Shown here in pieces: positions 1 to 7,307 of a stretch of 26,221 nucleotides of DNA (its first letter is position 1; the number at the start of each line of letters is the position of its first letter). The position numbers and the translations under genes were made by a program. Source of the stretch: JAVXAN01 sp036660495 (GTDB taxonomy: Bacteria; Bacillota_I; Bacilli_A; RF39; UBA660); the NCBI GenBank assembly GCA_036660495.1, contig JAVXAN010000009.1, forward strand, positions 1 through 26,221. The letters run 5' to 3'. Under the pieces are notes generated by a model. That model did no database searches. It was not told the DNA's origin and was given only the letters and a program-made list of their open reading frames with translations.

Positions 1-311
1 AGAAAATTTGAAATTAAAACCTTAGTAAAATTTTTTGGATAATTTTATTTAAATTTATTCACTTTAATAAAAGAATTAATATGATACTTTGGATTTATGC
101 TAAGAAAGCTTTAGAATGGTTACAAGAAAAAAATAAAAATTAGTAACGTTGAACTTGAAATATTAATTAAAAGCGCGGTTAATTGTTTAAAGTAAAAAAG
201 AACTTAACAGGGTTCTTTTTTTACTTTTGTTTAAATTTATTTATTTTACTCATAATATTAATAGATGCATAATAAGATAATTATGTAAATATTAAAATAG
301 AAAGGTGCAAC
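1..311. other. Gene-poor left edge, with a possible truncated gene end
   Basis: No gene can be defended here. Frame 1 is open from the window edge to a TAA at 40-42 (13 codons), which could be the tail of a gene lying mostly outside the window. A 20-codon ORF from ATG 81 to TAG 143, containing the peptide IYAKKALEWLQ, lacks a Shine-Dalgarno site and could be a remnant or chance. A terminator hairpin at 191-226 suggests that transcription from the left ends here. The rest up to the ribosome-binding site at about 301 is plain AT-rich leader for the next gene. Confidence 0.4.
191..226. terminator. Intrinsic terminator, possibly bidirectional
   Basis: The arm AGTAAAAAAGAAC (191-203) pairs with GTTCTTTTTT (212-221) around a short loop, and the right arm is itself the T run. 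The left arm is A-rich, so it could act on either strand. It probably closes a transcript entering from the left edge. Confidence 0.6.
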
Positions 312-587
312 ATGAGTGAAAAAAAGCAAAGTTGTTTTCTAGAAATTACACGTGATATGGTTGATGAAAACGAAAATTATCTTAAAGATATTTTTAATAG
401 TGAAAAAAAATTAATAAAAGCTTATAGTGAGGTAATATCAAGAACAAGTAGTAATATGCTATGTTCTGATTATTTTAATATGTTTAATGATGCTTTTAAT
501 TTTCAAAAAGAATTTTATAACTATATAATTCAAAAAGAATGGTATTCTTTAGAAACATTAAAGAAATTACGACTATCTTTTAAATAG
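312..587 (+). CDS. CotF-like spore coat protein
   Basis: A 91-residue soluble, mostly helical protein. The segment from about residue 30 (SEKKLIKAYSEV) to about 79 (FYNYIIQKEWYS) has the spacing and character of the coat F domain of Bacillus CotF and related ferritin-like coat proteins. There, a KxLIxAYxxA helix is followed by a helix ending in a GWY-like motif, here EWY (76-78). CotF-family proteins are structural components of the spore coat. The ATG at 312 follows the ribosome-binding site AAAGGTG (302-308). It is a stand-alone gene between a terminator and the tRNA-Ala promoter. The assignment is by remembered motif similarity only; another helical-bundle protein is possible. Confidence 0.55.
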   Translation: MSEKKQSCFLEITRDMVDENENYLKDIFNSEKKLIKAYSEVISRTSSNMLCSDYFNMFNDAFNFQKEFYNYIIQKEWYSLETLKKLRLSFK

Positions 588-629
588 TAACTATCTAATT
601 ATATTTAGATGAAAAAGCGGTTTTAGGTA

Positions 630-658
630 TTGATTTTTTATTTATATTTTGATATTAT
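630..658 (+). promoter_or_regulatory. Sigma-A type promoter for tRNA-Ala
   Basis: TTGATT (630-635), a 17-nt spacer, then TATTAT (653-658). Start expected near 665, about 24 nt before the mature tRNA. Confidence 0.75.
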
Positions 659-688
659 TAGTATGCGTTGTTTAAATGCATATTTTTT

Positions 689-765
689 GGGGCTTTAGCT
701 CAGCTGGCTAGAGCGCCTCGCTTGCACCGAGGAGGTCAGGGGTTCGAATCCCCTAAGCTCCACCA
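689..765 (+). tRNA. tRNA-Ala (anticodon TGC)
   Basis: A full cloverleaf. Acceptor arm GGGGCTT pairs with AAGCTCC (one G-U). The D arm contains AGCTCAGCTGGCTAGAGC. Anticodon stem CCTCG/CGAGG encloses the loop CTTGCAC with anticodon TGC at 723-725. The T arm contains GGTTCGAATCC. CCA is encoded at 763-765. It stands alone, with its own promoter and terminator. Confidence 0.97.
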
Positions 766-777
766 AAATATAATATA

Positions 778-810
778 ATCACAACCACTAATGGTTGTGA
801 TTTATTTTTT
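778..810 (+). terminator. Terminator of tRNA-Ala
   Basis: A perfect 10-bp stem ATCACAACCA/TGGTTGTGAT (778-787 with 792-801), loop of 4 nt, followed by TTATTTTTT. Confidence 0.9.
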
Positions 811-928
811 ATAAACATGTTAATTTTTGCTTTTTATAATATAAGTTTTTAAGTAAATTCATTAGATATACTATCTATTTTATTAAAAACGTGTTAGACT
901 AGGTGAGCTAAGAAAAAAGGGAGATAAA

Positions 929-2503
929 ATGAAGTTTAATGAATTACCAATAAAAGAAGAAATTTTAAAAGCTATAGAAGAAAATGGATATGTTAATCCT
1001 ACTGAAATTCAGGAAAAAATAATTCCTCTAATTTTTGATGGTATTGATGTTTTAGGACAAAGTCAAACAGGAACAGGGAAGACTTTAGCTTTTGCAGCAG
1101 CAATTTTAAGTAAGGTTAAGAATAATAAAAAAGTACAAGCACTTATTTTAGCACCTACTAGGGAACTTGCAATTCAAATAGATCGAGAAATATCAGGTTT
1201 AGGAAAATATTTAAAAATAAAAAGTACGTGTGTATACGGTAGTAGCAGCATTCAGTCTCAAATAAGAGAAATAAGAAGTGGTGTTGAAATCGTTGTTGGA
1301 ACTCCAGGTAGGGTAAAAGACTTAATTAATCGTAAGGTTTTATGCGTAGATAAACTTGACTTTTTTGTGCTTGATGAAGCAGATGAAATGCTAAGTATGG
1401 GATTTCAGGAAGAATTAGAATATATATTTGAAGGTACTAACAAAGAAAAACACGTGTTATTGTTTTCAGCAACAATGCCTAAACAAATTCTTACAATTGC
1501 TCAGAAATACATGAAACCCGATTATAAAATGATATCTGTGATATCTGAAATAAAAACCGCTGATAATATTTTACAAAATTATTATATAGTTGATGATAAA
1601 AGTAGGCTAGAATCACTATGTCGTATTATTGATTTTTATAATCCAAACAAGGCAATTATATTTTGTAGGACGAAGAGGCTTGCTGATGAGGTTTTAGAAA
1701 AGCTTTTATCAAGAAAATATAGTGCTAACGTAATTCATGGAGACATTACTCAAGACCAAAGAATAGCAACGTTAGATAAGTTTAAAACTGGTAAGTTTAA
1801 TTATTTAATAGCAACAGACGTAGCAGCTAGAGGAATTCATGTTGATGATGTTGAACTTGTTATTAATTATAACGTTCCAGAAAGTAATGAAGCTTATGTT
1901 CATAGAATTGGTAGGACTGGAAGAGTAAATAAGTCTGGAGTAGCAATAACATTTATTAAACCAAGAGAACTTTATGTGATTAATTCAATAGAAAATCATA
2001 TTCATACAAAAATTAACAAAGAACAAATACCTACGGCGGACCAAATTTTACCAAGTAAAGTAGAAGCGTTACTTAAGAAAATTGATAATGTTAAAAATAA
2101 AACAAGTATTAATTTTAATGAATATTTAGAAAAACTAACAGCTGATGAAGTGAAAAACATTGCTAGTTCTTTATTAGAAAAAGAGCTTAAAAAAAGTTTG
2201 GGATCTGATTTTAACGTGAATTTGAATGTAAAAGCTACTAAGGAAAAAAGAAATAGAAATTCAGATGATTGTGTTAGAGTTTTTATGACTATTGGTAAAA
2301 TGGATAATGTTGAAAAAAGAGAATTTTTAAGTTTTATAGAAAAAACAGCTGAAGTTCCCGAAGGAACTTGCAGTAATGTTGAAATAATGACAAAGTTTAC
2401 TTTTATGAACATAAAAAAAGATAAGTTTGATATAATCTTTAAAAAATGTAATAATATTAAGTATAACAGCAGAATTATAAGAATAGAAAAAGCTAAGAAA
2501 TAA
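929..2503 (+). CDS. deaD: DEAD-box RNA helicase with DbpA-type RNA-binding domain
   Basis: A 524-residue ATP-dependent RNA helicase for RNA remodelling, ribosome assembly or mRNA decay. All core motifs are present: Q motif region near residues 3-28, motif I SQTGTGKT (45-52), Ia PTREL (76-80), Ib TPGR (125-128), II DEAD (149-152), III SAT (180-182) and VI HRIGRTGR (325-332). After the RecA-like core, residues of about 447-524 (start VRVFMTIGK) match the DbpA/CsdA C-terminal RNA-binding domain (PF03880 family), which places it with DeaD/DbpA rather than short CshB-like helicases. The ATG at 929 follows AAAGGGAG. No upstream partner; the leader between the tRNA-Ala terminator and the ATG is about 120 nt and no clear promoter was found in it. 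In such bacteria these helicases are often cold-induced, which is not shown here. Confidence 0.92.
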   Translation: MKFNELPIKEEILKAIEENGYVNPTEIQEKIIPLIFDGIDVLGQSQTGTGKTLAFAAAILSKVKNNKKVQALILAPTRELAIQIDREISGLGKYLKIKSTCVYGSSSIQSQIREIRSGVEIVVGTPGRVKDLINRKVLCVDKLDFFVLDEADEMLSMGFQEELEYIFEGTNKEKHVLLFSATMPKQILTIAQKYMKPDYKMISVISEIKTADNILQNYYIVDDKSRLESLCRIIDFYNPNKAIIFCRTKRLADEVLEKLLSRKYSANVIHGDITQDQRIATLDKFKTGKFNYLIATDVAARGIHVDDVELVINYNVPESNEAYVHRIGRTGRVNKSGVAITFIKPRELYVINSIENHIHTKINKEQIPTADQILPSKVEALLKKIDNVKNKTSINFNEYLEKLTADEVKNIASSLLEKELKKSLGSDFNVNLNVKATKEKRNRNSDDCVRVFMTIGKMDNVEKREFLSFIEKTAEVPEGTCSNVEIMTKFTFMNIKKDKFDIIFKKCNNIKYNSRIIRIEKAKK

Positions 2504-2512
2504 GCTTTTTCT
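2485..2512 (+). terminator. Hairpin at the helicase stop codon
   Basis: A 10-bp stem AGAAAAAGCT/AGCTTTTTCT overlaps the TAA stop. The right arm carries TTTTT but the following bases (ATATCAAT) are not a T run, so termination may be partial. Confidence 0.5.
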
Positions 2513-2554
2513 ATATCAATAATTGTTAAAAATATAAAAAGTCCTTAAAATATA

Positions 2555-2583
2555 TTGATTTTTTGTTTTTAATATAGTAGAAT
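2555..2583 (+). promoter_or_regulatory. Sigma-A type promoter of the tRNA-Ile/Glu pair
   Basis: TTGATT (2555-2560), 17-nt spacer, TAGAAT (2578-2583). The start falls about 25 nt upstream of tRNA-Ile, the same arrangement as for tRNA-Ala. Confidence 0.75.
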
Positions 2584-2614
2584 GAAATAGTCAGTTTTAC
2601 CAGTCAAATAAAAT

Positions 2615-2691
<77 letters not shown>

Positions 2692-2704
2692 TTTTATTTT
2701 AACT

Positions 2705-2781
2705 GGCTCGTTGGTGAAGTGGTTTAACACACCGCCCTTTCACGGCGGCATTCATGGGTTCAAATCCCATACGAGTCACCA
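2705..2781 (+). tRNA. tRNA-Glu (anticodon TTC)
   Basis: Acceptor GGCTCGT pairs with ACGAGTC (one G-U). Anticodon stem CCGCC/GGCGG holds the loop CTTTCAC with anticodon TTC (2739-2741). T arm GGGTTCAAATCCC. CCA is encoded at 2779-2781. Second member of the Ile-Glu transcript. Confidence 0.97.
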
Positions 2782-2793
2782 ATATATGAATTA

Positions 2794-2819
2794 GCTATCC
2801 TTTTTGGATGGTTTTTTTG
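2794..2819 (+). terminator. Terminator of the tRNA-Ile/Glu transcript, inside the rodA 3' end
   Basis: GCTATCC (2794-2800) pairs with GGATGGT (2806-2812, two G-U), loop of 5 T, followed by TTTTTTT. The hairpin lies within the last codons of the convergent rodA gene. Confidence 0.7.
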
Positions 2820-3916
2820 TTTGTTATATTAATAATTATTCCAATTATTATCATGTAGCTTAATAACGAAGAACCACCATAGCTTATAAAGGGAAGTGTT
2901 ATTCCAGTTATTGGAAGAAGACCAATGTTCATAGCGACGTTTTGTACTTGTTGATACATAAGCATTGCCACAAATCCACTTATAATATATTTGTTTTCTT
3001 TATTTTTTTCTTTTATGGCAATGTTTATTAAAACTAAATCCAAATAAATTATTATACCAATTAATAATAATGATCCAGCTAATCCAAAGTTGCTGGAGAA
3101 TACCGAAAAAATAAAGTCGGTATGAGGTTCTGGAAAATATATGGGTGTGTTTCCATAACCAAAACCAAATAACCCAGCTGCTTTGATTGCTGCACTAGCA
3201 TTAATTAATTGCATCCCGTTTTGAGTTGACCAGTCTAACAACCGGTCAATTCTATAAAAGAACTTATTTCCAAAGATATTAATAAACAAATCTTCATTTT
3301 GAAAAAAGGTAAGGGAAAGCATACCAATTATTATTATTCCTATTAAAGAGATGAGTCCTATAACACTTTTTTTAATTCCATATACAAACAGCATAATAAA
3401 GGCTATTACAAAGTAAATTAATACCATTCCAGTATCTGGCTCCAAAAAAGTTAAAACGCTTGGAATGAGCACTATAACCATGCTTATTAACAATAGTATT
3501 AAACTATATATGATGTTTTTTTTTGGATATTTATTATCAAACCATTTAAAGGTTTTAGCAAGAGCTAAAATAATAGCAATTTTCATGAACTCACTAGGTT
3601 GAAAAGATCCAAGTTTTGGTATAATAAACCAACATTTTGATCCGTTTATTTCTTGGCCAAAGATAAGTAATAAAGCCAGTAAAACGTTTCCAATTACGTA
3701 AATTATGTAAGCGTTATTTATTAAAACGTTATTTTTCATTTTAGCCATTGAAATAATTATTAAAATTCCAATGATGTACCATATAACTTGCTTATAAACA
3801 ATATCGTTATATGTTGTTGATAACATTTTTTGGGCACTACTAATACTTATAATGCTAATAACAAAAAAAGCCACCATAGGAAACAATAAATTATAGTTAA
3901 ATTTGTGCTTTTTCAT
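2795..3916 (-). CDS. rodA: RodA-type SEDS peptidoglycan glycosyltransferase
   Basis: A 373-residue integral membrane protein with about ten hydrophobic segments. It belongs to the SEDS family, which polymerises lipid II into glycan strands, RodA for side-wall elongation together with a class B PBP. Family signatures are GSFQPSEF (103-110), the LEPDTG segment (158-163), FPEPHTDFIF (261-270) containing the catalytic-type aspartate D267, and ITLPFISYGGSS (339-350). These and the short N-terminus fit RodA better than FtsW or SpoVE, although SEDS paralogues are hard to separate by eye. The ATG is preceded by AAGGATGGTGA. A TATAAT-like box lies on the minus strand at 3946-3951, with a poor -35. It diverges from the next gene; no mreB or PBP2 gene is in the window. 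Confidence 0.88.
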   Translation of the reverse strand: MKKHKFNYNLLFPMVAFFVISIISISSAQKMLSTTYNDIVYKQVIWYIIGILIIISMAKMKNNVLINNAYIIYVIGNVLLALLLIFGQEINGSKCWFIIPKLGSFQPSEFMKIAIILALAKTFKWFDNKYPKKNIIYSLILLLISMVIVLIPSVLTFLEPDTGMVLIYFVIAFIMLFVYGIKKSVIGLISLIGIIIIGMLSLTFFQNEDLFINIFGNKFFYRIDRLLDWSTQNGMQLINASAAIKAAGLFGFGYGNTPIYFPEPHTDFIFSVFSSNFGLAGSLLLIGIIIYLDLVLINIAIKEKNKENKYIISGFVAMLMYQQVQNVAMNIGLLPITGITLPFISYGGSSLLSYMIIIGIIINITNKKTIQKG

Positions 3917-3933
3917 AAAATCACCATCCTTAT

Positions 3934-3962
3934 TTGTAAATTTATATTATATCTTTCATAAT
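3934..3962 (+). promoter_or_regulatory. Promoter of the small gene at 3983
   Basis: TTGTAA (3934-3939), 17-nt spacer, CATAAT (3957-3962). The predicted start near 3969 sits right at the Shine-Dalgarno site AGGAGA, giving a leader of about 14 nt. Confidence 0.55.
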
Positions 3963-3982
3963 ATTTTATAGGAGATGATTTT

Positions 3983-4309
3983 ATGAAAGAGAAGTTCCCA
4001 GAAATCTTTAAAAATAAAATAGGGAATTTAAAGTCTAAAGTTCAAAGCGAATACTATTATCATGCTGATAGTTTAGAAAACAATAATAAGTTAAAACAAG
4101 CAGGGATAAAAGGAGTAGATAAACTTACTATTTTAAAGAAGGTAAACAGTATTTTTTCAAGACCAGATTATGTTTATCAAGCTGATGTTATTATTATGTT
4201 CAAAAATGGTGAAAAACATAAAAAAAAGATTGTCGGAAAAGTTGGAAACAATCTTATTACGTACGATAAGGAACAAATTAATATAGATGATATTTTAGAC
4301 ATAAAATAA
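3983..4309 (+). CDS. Small soluble protein of unknown function
   Basis: A 108-residue, lysine-rich cytosolic protein with no membrane segment or signal peptide. I do not recognise the family. The N-terminal half (residues 1-60) looks helical. The C-terminal half (about 62-108) alternates in a beta-strand pattern (YQADVIIMF, KKKIVGKVGNNLITY) and ends with IDDILDIK, which could be a small beta barrel, though this is only a guess. The ATG at 3983 follows AGGAGATGA at the usual spacing. It is transcribed alone, divergently from rodA, and ends at a shared terminator with the convergent coat gene. The good ribosome-binding site, promoter and terminator make it a real gene. Confidence 0.8.
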   Translation: MKEKFPEIFKNKIGNLKSKVQSEYYYHADSLENNNKLKQAGIKGVDKLTILKKVNSIFSRPDYVYQADVIIMFKNGEKHKKKIVGKVGNNLITYDKEQINIDDILDIK

Positions 4310-4333
4310 AAGGCCACTAGGTGGCCCTTTTTT
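4308..4333. terminator. Bidirectional terminator
   Basis: GGCCAC (4312-4317) pairs with GTGGCC (4321-4326) around a 3-nt loop. T6 follows on the + strand and an A run lies on the left side, so it serves both the + gene ending at 4309 and the - coat gene ending at 4332. Confidence 0.85.
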
Positions 4334-4733
4334 ATACTCCCTCTACGAAAGTGTCACCTAAGCATTTTATTGCACATAAGCAGTCAGTATTCATAGTGAA
4401 AAATGAGTTTGTTGCAGTATAAGTACATGTATCAGTATTATATAATAGTACTCTAAAAGTTGCACAGCAATTATCTAGTTTTTCTACTCTAAAGATATTT
4501 GATAAATTTGTTTCTCCTGGAGTATTTGAAATAGGCATTGCCCATGCGACATTATCGCAAGTATATATAGTTACTGGTCTAGTGTTAAAATCAGAAGATG
4601 CATTTGGCCCAAAATGAGGACGGCCACATGTTTCTAAACATGAATCATTGGGACAAATTTCACTTTGTAAAATAACTATGATTTTTAGTATTTCAGCAAC
4701 ACAATTACATTTTGAAGTAGGTTTATCACACAT
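4332..4733 (-). CDS. CotZ/ExsY-family Cys-rich spore coat protein
   Basis: A 133-residue protein with 13 cysteines. The segment FRVEKLDNCCATFRVL (81-96) and the ending DCLCAIKCL (117-125) closely match the FRVEKLxxCCAT and CFCAIQCL blocks of Bacillus CotZ/CotY/ExsY, outer-coat proteins that assemble into disulfide-linked, crystalline layers on the spore. I start it at the ATG whose A is at 4733 because AGAAAGGGTGA lies at ideal distance upstream and the family begins with a CxxC-rich N-terminus (here MCDK, then CNC). An in-frame ATG at 4775 would add 14 residues but has no such site. It is a single-gene unit. I could not identify a convincing mother-cell sigma promoter upstream. Confidence 0.85.
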   Translation of the reverse strand: MCDKPTSKCNCVAEILKIIVILQSEICPNDSCLETCGRPHFGPNASSDFNTRPVTIYTCDNVAWAMPISNTPGETNLSNIFRVEKLDNCCATFRVLLYNTDTCTYTATNSFFTMNTDCLCAIKCLGDTFVEGV

Positions 4734-4809
4734 AATATTCACCCTTTCTATCGTTTTCATTATTAGCTTATTCAATCCGTTATAAATAGTGTATACAAAA
4801 AGCCTTATC

Positions 4810-4838
4810 TTGCTTTTTTTTTTTAGTTGATATATAAT
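4810..4838 (+). promoter_or_regulatory. Sigma-A type promoter with very short leader
   Basis: TTGCTT (4810-4815), 17-nt spacer, TATAAT (4833-4838). Start expected at about 4845, the first base of the Shine-Dalgarno region AAGGTGAT, so the leader would be about 11 nt. Confidence 0.75.
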
Positions 4839-4855
4839 GGTTTCAAGGTGATTAT

Positions 4856-5167
4856 ATGTTAAAATATGTTGTTATTATTATAGTGCTTATTCTAATTGCA
4901 CTTGTTATTATTAAAGCTAGTAAGGATGACTTTAAATATGAAGCTAATAAGTTAGTAGAATATTTAGGCGGGATAAAAAACATTACTAATATGGAAGTAA
5001 GTGTTTCAAGGTTTAAAGTTACTTTAAAAGATCCTTCTAAGGTAAATAAGGAAGGAATTCAAAAACTTGGTGCTAGAGGAATTGTTGAAATAGATAATAC
5101 TATAAAAATTATTTTTCAAGAAGAAGCTAAAAAGTTAAAAAAATATATAGATGAGTTGAACAGATAA
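4856..5167 (+). CDS. Membrane-anchored PTS EIIB-like domain lacking the active-site Cys
   Basis: A 103-residue protein. Residues 3-19 form one transmembrane helix; residues of about 28-100 match the glucose-type PTS EIIB fold: LVEYLGG (33-39), ITN, a strand ending in a basic pair, DPSKVNKEGIQKLGARGIVEI and a final helix. In phosphorylating EIIB domains the motif is NxDACxTRLR, with the cysteine taking the phosphate. Here the aligned stretch is NMEVSVSRFK (45-54), so serine S49 replaces cysteine while the following arginine (R52) is kept. It is therefore unlikely to pass phosphate in the normal way and may be a sensor, scaffold or decoy. The ATG follows AAGGTGAT. It has its own promoter and terminator, and no EIIC or EIIA gene is nearby. 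Confidence 0.82.
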   Translation: MLKYVVIIIVLILIALVIIKASKDDFKYEANKLVEYLGGIKNITNMEVSVSRFKVTLKDPSKVNKEGIQKLGARGIVEIDNTIKIIFQEEAKKLKKYIDELNR

Positions 5168-5192
5168 AAATACAAAATTTATCTGTTTTTTA
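5159..5192 (+). terminator. Terminator of the EIIB-like gene
   Basis: AACAGATAAA (5159-5168) pairs perfectly with TTTATCTGTT (5178-5187), followed by TTTTT. The left arm includes the last codons and the stop. Confidence 0.88.
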
Positions 5193-5225
5193 CATATTTC
5201 GACAAATTTCTACAACAATTATGAT

Positions 5226-5231
5226 TATAAT
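5226..5231 (+). promoter_or_regulatory. -10 box upstream of the histidine kinase
   Basis: TATAAT at 5226-5231 without a good -35 at 16-18 nt. The predicted start near 5238 gives a leader of about 16 nt, in line with neighbouring genes. Confidence 0.4.
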
Positions 5232-5253
5232 TGTTTCTAGAAAGAGGTAAAAT

Positions 5254-6480
5254 ATGTTTGCAACAGTGTTTACAAGTATTAATTATTTATTATTTCCTAT
5301 TATGATTTATTTCTTGTATTTAGTATATAGTAAGGTTGTTGATACCAGTGAAAAAAAAGTTTTTTTTGATTTAGCTTTACTCTCTAGTTATTATTCATGC
5401 TTAAGGTTTGTAGATAATACAACGGTCACGTTTTTTTTACTTAACTTACCACTTGTAGTAGCTTTATATAAGAAAAGAAAACTTTCTGGTTTTTTATTAT
5501 CTCTTGGTATGGTTCTTTTTTCAGCGAAGGTATACAGTTTAGATTTATATTTATTTTTAATTCAGTATTTAATAATTTACGTTCTTTGTATACTGGTTAA
5601 GAAAAATATTGTTAATGTTTTTATTATCGTAAAGGTTTTGTTTGGATTAATTATAATATTTTTCCTTCCTACTAAAGAAATGAATATAGATAATTTATTA
5701 ATAATTATTTTTTGTTGGCTTATTATGTATTTAATCCTAAAAATCATTATAACTGTTTTTTGCAAGGTTGAAAACGTTGTGAAGATGCACCAGTCGATAA
5801 ATCAAATAACAAAGGAAAAAACCCTATATGAATCACTTTTTAAAATTACCCATGAAATAAAAAACCCTTTAGCTGTTTGTAAAGGATATTTAGACATGAT
5901 TGACGTTAACAATTATCCAGCTAAAGCAAATAAGTTTATTGGAATTATAAACCAGGAAGTTGATCGAACATTAGTACTGTTAAAAGATTTTTCTGATATT
6001 TCAAAGATTAAGATAGTTAAGGATAAAATGGATATATCAATGTTAGTAGAGGATGTTTGTGATGAATCTAAAATGCTTTTTAATAATAAAGTAAAGTTAA
6101 CATGTAACGTTTTTTCAAAAGAATGTTTCGTTAATGGTGATTATAACCGTTTGAAGCAAGTTTTAATAAACCTTTTAAAAAACGCTAAAGAAGCAGTTGA
6201 AGAAGTTGGCGTTGTTAATTTTAAAACGGTTAAAAACAATAATTATTATGTTATAACGATTTCAGATAATGGAGTAGGAATGGACACGGAAACATTCAAG
6301 CAGTTTGGAGAACCATTTTTTACAACAAAGAAATTAGGAACCGGATTAGGTGTTTGTTTTTCAAAAGAAATATTAGATAAACATAACGCTATTATAGAAT
6401 ATGAATCAAAAAAAGGTGTTGGTACGGTTGTAACAATAAAAATTCCAATTATAAAAGGATTTATCTCATTTAATGAGTAA
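5254..6480 (+). CDS. Membrane sensor histidine kinase (KinB-like architecture)
   Basis: A 408-residue orphan sensor kinase. Residues 1-170 hold about six transmembrane segments with hardly any extracellular domain, as in Bacillus KinB or AgrC/LytS-like receptors. The dimerisation/phosphoacceptor domain has the H box FKITHEIKNPLAVCKGYL (196-213) with phospho-accepting H200. The ATPase domain shows the N box LINLLKNAKEA (304-314), G1 DNGVGM (338-343), the F box around FGEPFF and G2 GTGLG (362-366). The H box resembles sporulation kinases (HEIKNPL plus KGYL), and coat genes are close by, so an input role in a sporulation phosphorelay is possible but unproven. No response regulator is adjacent. 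The ATG follows AAAGAGG; the stop lies inside a strong terminator. Confidence 0.9.
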   Translation: MFATVFTSINYLLFPIMIYFLYLVYSKVVDTSEKKVFFDLALLSSYYSCLRFVDNTTVTFFLLNLPLVVALYKKRKLSGFLLSLGMVLFSAKVYSLDLYLFLIQYLIIYVLCILVKKNIVNVFIIVKVLFGLIIIFFLPTKEMNIDNLLIIIFCWLIMYLILKIIITVFCKVENVVKMHQSINQITKEKTLYESLFKITHEIKNPLAVCKGYLDMIDVNNYPAKANKFIGIINQEVDRTLVLLKDFSDISKIKIVKDKMDISMLVEDVCDESKMLFNNKVKLTCNVFSKECFVNGDYNRLKQVLINLLKNAKEAVEEVGVVNFKTVKNNNYYVITISDNGVGMDTETFKQFGEPFFTTKKLGTGLGVCFSKEILDKHNAIIEYESKKGVGTVVTIKIPIIKGFISFNE

Positions 6481-6494
6481 ATCCTTATTTTTTT
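6457..6494. terminator. Bidirectional terminator at the kinase/phosphoesterase junction
   Basis: GGATTTA (6457-6463) pairs with TAAATCC (6478-6484), and inside it CTCA pairs with TGAG. The stem is followed by TTATTTTTTTT on the + strand and flanked by an A run on the left. It contains the kinase stop codon and abuts the stop of the convergent minus gene. Confidence 0.88.
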
Positions 6495-7306
6495 ACTATT
6501 CGATATAAGTTCATGGTTGGATGGTTAAATAACCTGGCTTTTATTAAGCTAGTACCAATCCCTGATGATACAAACAAGTCACTGTTATTAACTTTTTGAT
6601 AAGGCTTATTATATTTACTTTTAATTATAAAATCCTTTAGTTTAAATATGTTTATTTGGCCATTATGAGTATGACCAGCTAGAATTATATCAAAGTTATA
6701 ATTTTTAAACTCTTGAACATTATTAGGATTGTGCATTGCTAATATTTTGAATTCGGGTTTAATTTTATTTTCATTGAAGTATTTCTTTGCACTTAAATTA
6801 CCAATTAACAATATTGGTTTATTATCATTATTATAGATTAATTGTTCTTTAGTATCAATGTTAATAAAATTTGAATCATTCATAATTAAGTTACATAGGA
6901 CTTTATCTTCTTCACCGTTAACATAATACTTTCCAAGACTTGCATTAATATCTTTTAAAGAATCTTTAACGTTTTCTTGTTCATCTTTTTTGAATTTATA
7001 ATTTTTGTCAATTAAATCTCCCGTAAAAATAACAATATCAGCTTTAGCATCATTTATATTTTTTACAATAACTTTCAAGCTTTTCATATTAATGGTGGAT
7101 CCATAGTGTAAATCTGAAAAATGCAGAATTTTTAATCCGGTATCTGATAAGGTGATTTTTGATGATTCTATTTTATATTCTTTAATAAAAATGCCTTTAG
7201 TACCAATAGTAAAGGCAAATGTTATTATAATTATTATTAATAATAACAACTTAACATACCATTTTAGCTTTCTTGTTTTCTTGATTTTATTTTCAATATT
7301 CTTCAT
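6485..7306 (-). CDS. Membrane-anchored metallophosphoesterase with altered GNHD motif
   Basis: A 273-residue YkuE-like calcineurin-type phosphoesterase. One transmembrane helix at residues 17-35 anchors it, with the catalytic domain probably outside. Metal and catalytic motifs are DLHYG (D65, H67), GDLID (D97), AMHNPN (H192) and GHTHNGQ (H212, H214). The usual central GNHD/E box, whose Asn binds metal and whose His assists catalysis, reads GEED (131-134), so both residues are replaced by glutamate. The family often acts on lipid pyrophosphates or nucleotide-type phosphoesters; the substrate here is unknown. The ATG lies 1 nt after the stop of the upstream protease gene, and its ribosome-binding site GGAGGA lies in the protease's last codons, so the two genes are translationally linked. 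Confidence 0.85.
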   Translation of the reverse strand: MKNIENKIKKTRKLKWYVKLLLLIIIIITFAFTIGTKGIFIKEYKIESSKITLSDTGLKILHFSDLHYGSTINMKSLKVIVKNINDAKADIVIFTGDLIDKNYKFKKDEQENVKDSLKDINASLGKYYVNGEEDKVLCNLIMNDSNFINIDTKEQLIYNNDNKPILLIGNLSAKKYFNENKIKPEFKILAMHNPNNVQEFKNYNFDIILAGHTHNGQINIFKLKDFIIKSKYNKPYQKVNNSDLFVSSGIGTSLIKARLFNHPTMNLYRIVKK

Positions 7307-7307
7307 T

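Noticed and set aside
230..311. Sporulation sigma (SigE/SigK) promoters upstream of the coat-like genes
   Set aside because: CATAATATT (near 250) before the CotF-like gene and GTATACACT-like bases before the CotZ-like gene resemble -10 boxes, but no -35 fits at proper spacing.
2002..2412. Open frame of 136 codons on the minus strand inside the helicase gene
   Set aside because: It is antisense to a well-conserved protein, has no ribosome-binding site and a composition (Leu/Ser/Phe-rich) typical of shadow frames in AT-rich coding DNA. The same applies to minus frames within infB, rbfA, pnp, truB and ffh.
4734..4775. Longer CotZ-like protein starting at 4775
   Set aside because: No ribosome-binding site, and the extra 14 residues include the AAAGGGTGA that serves the internal ATG.
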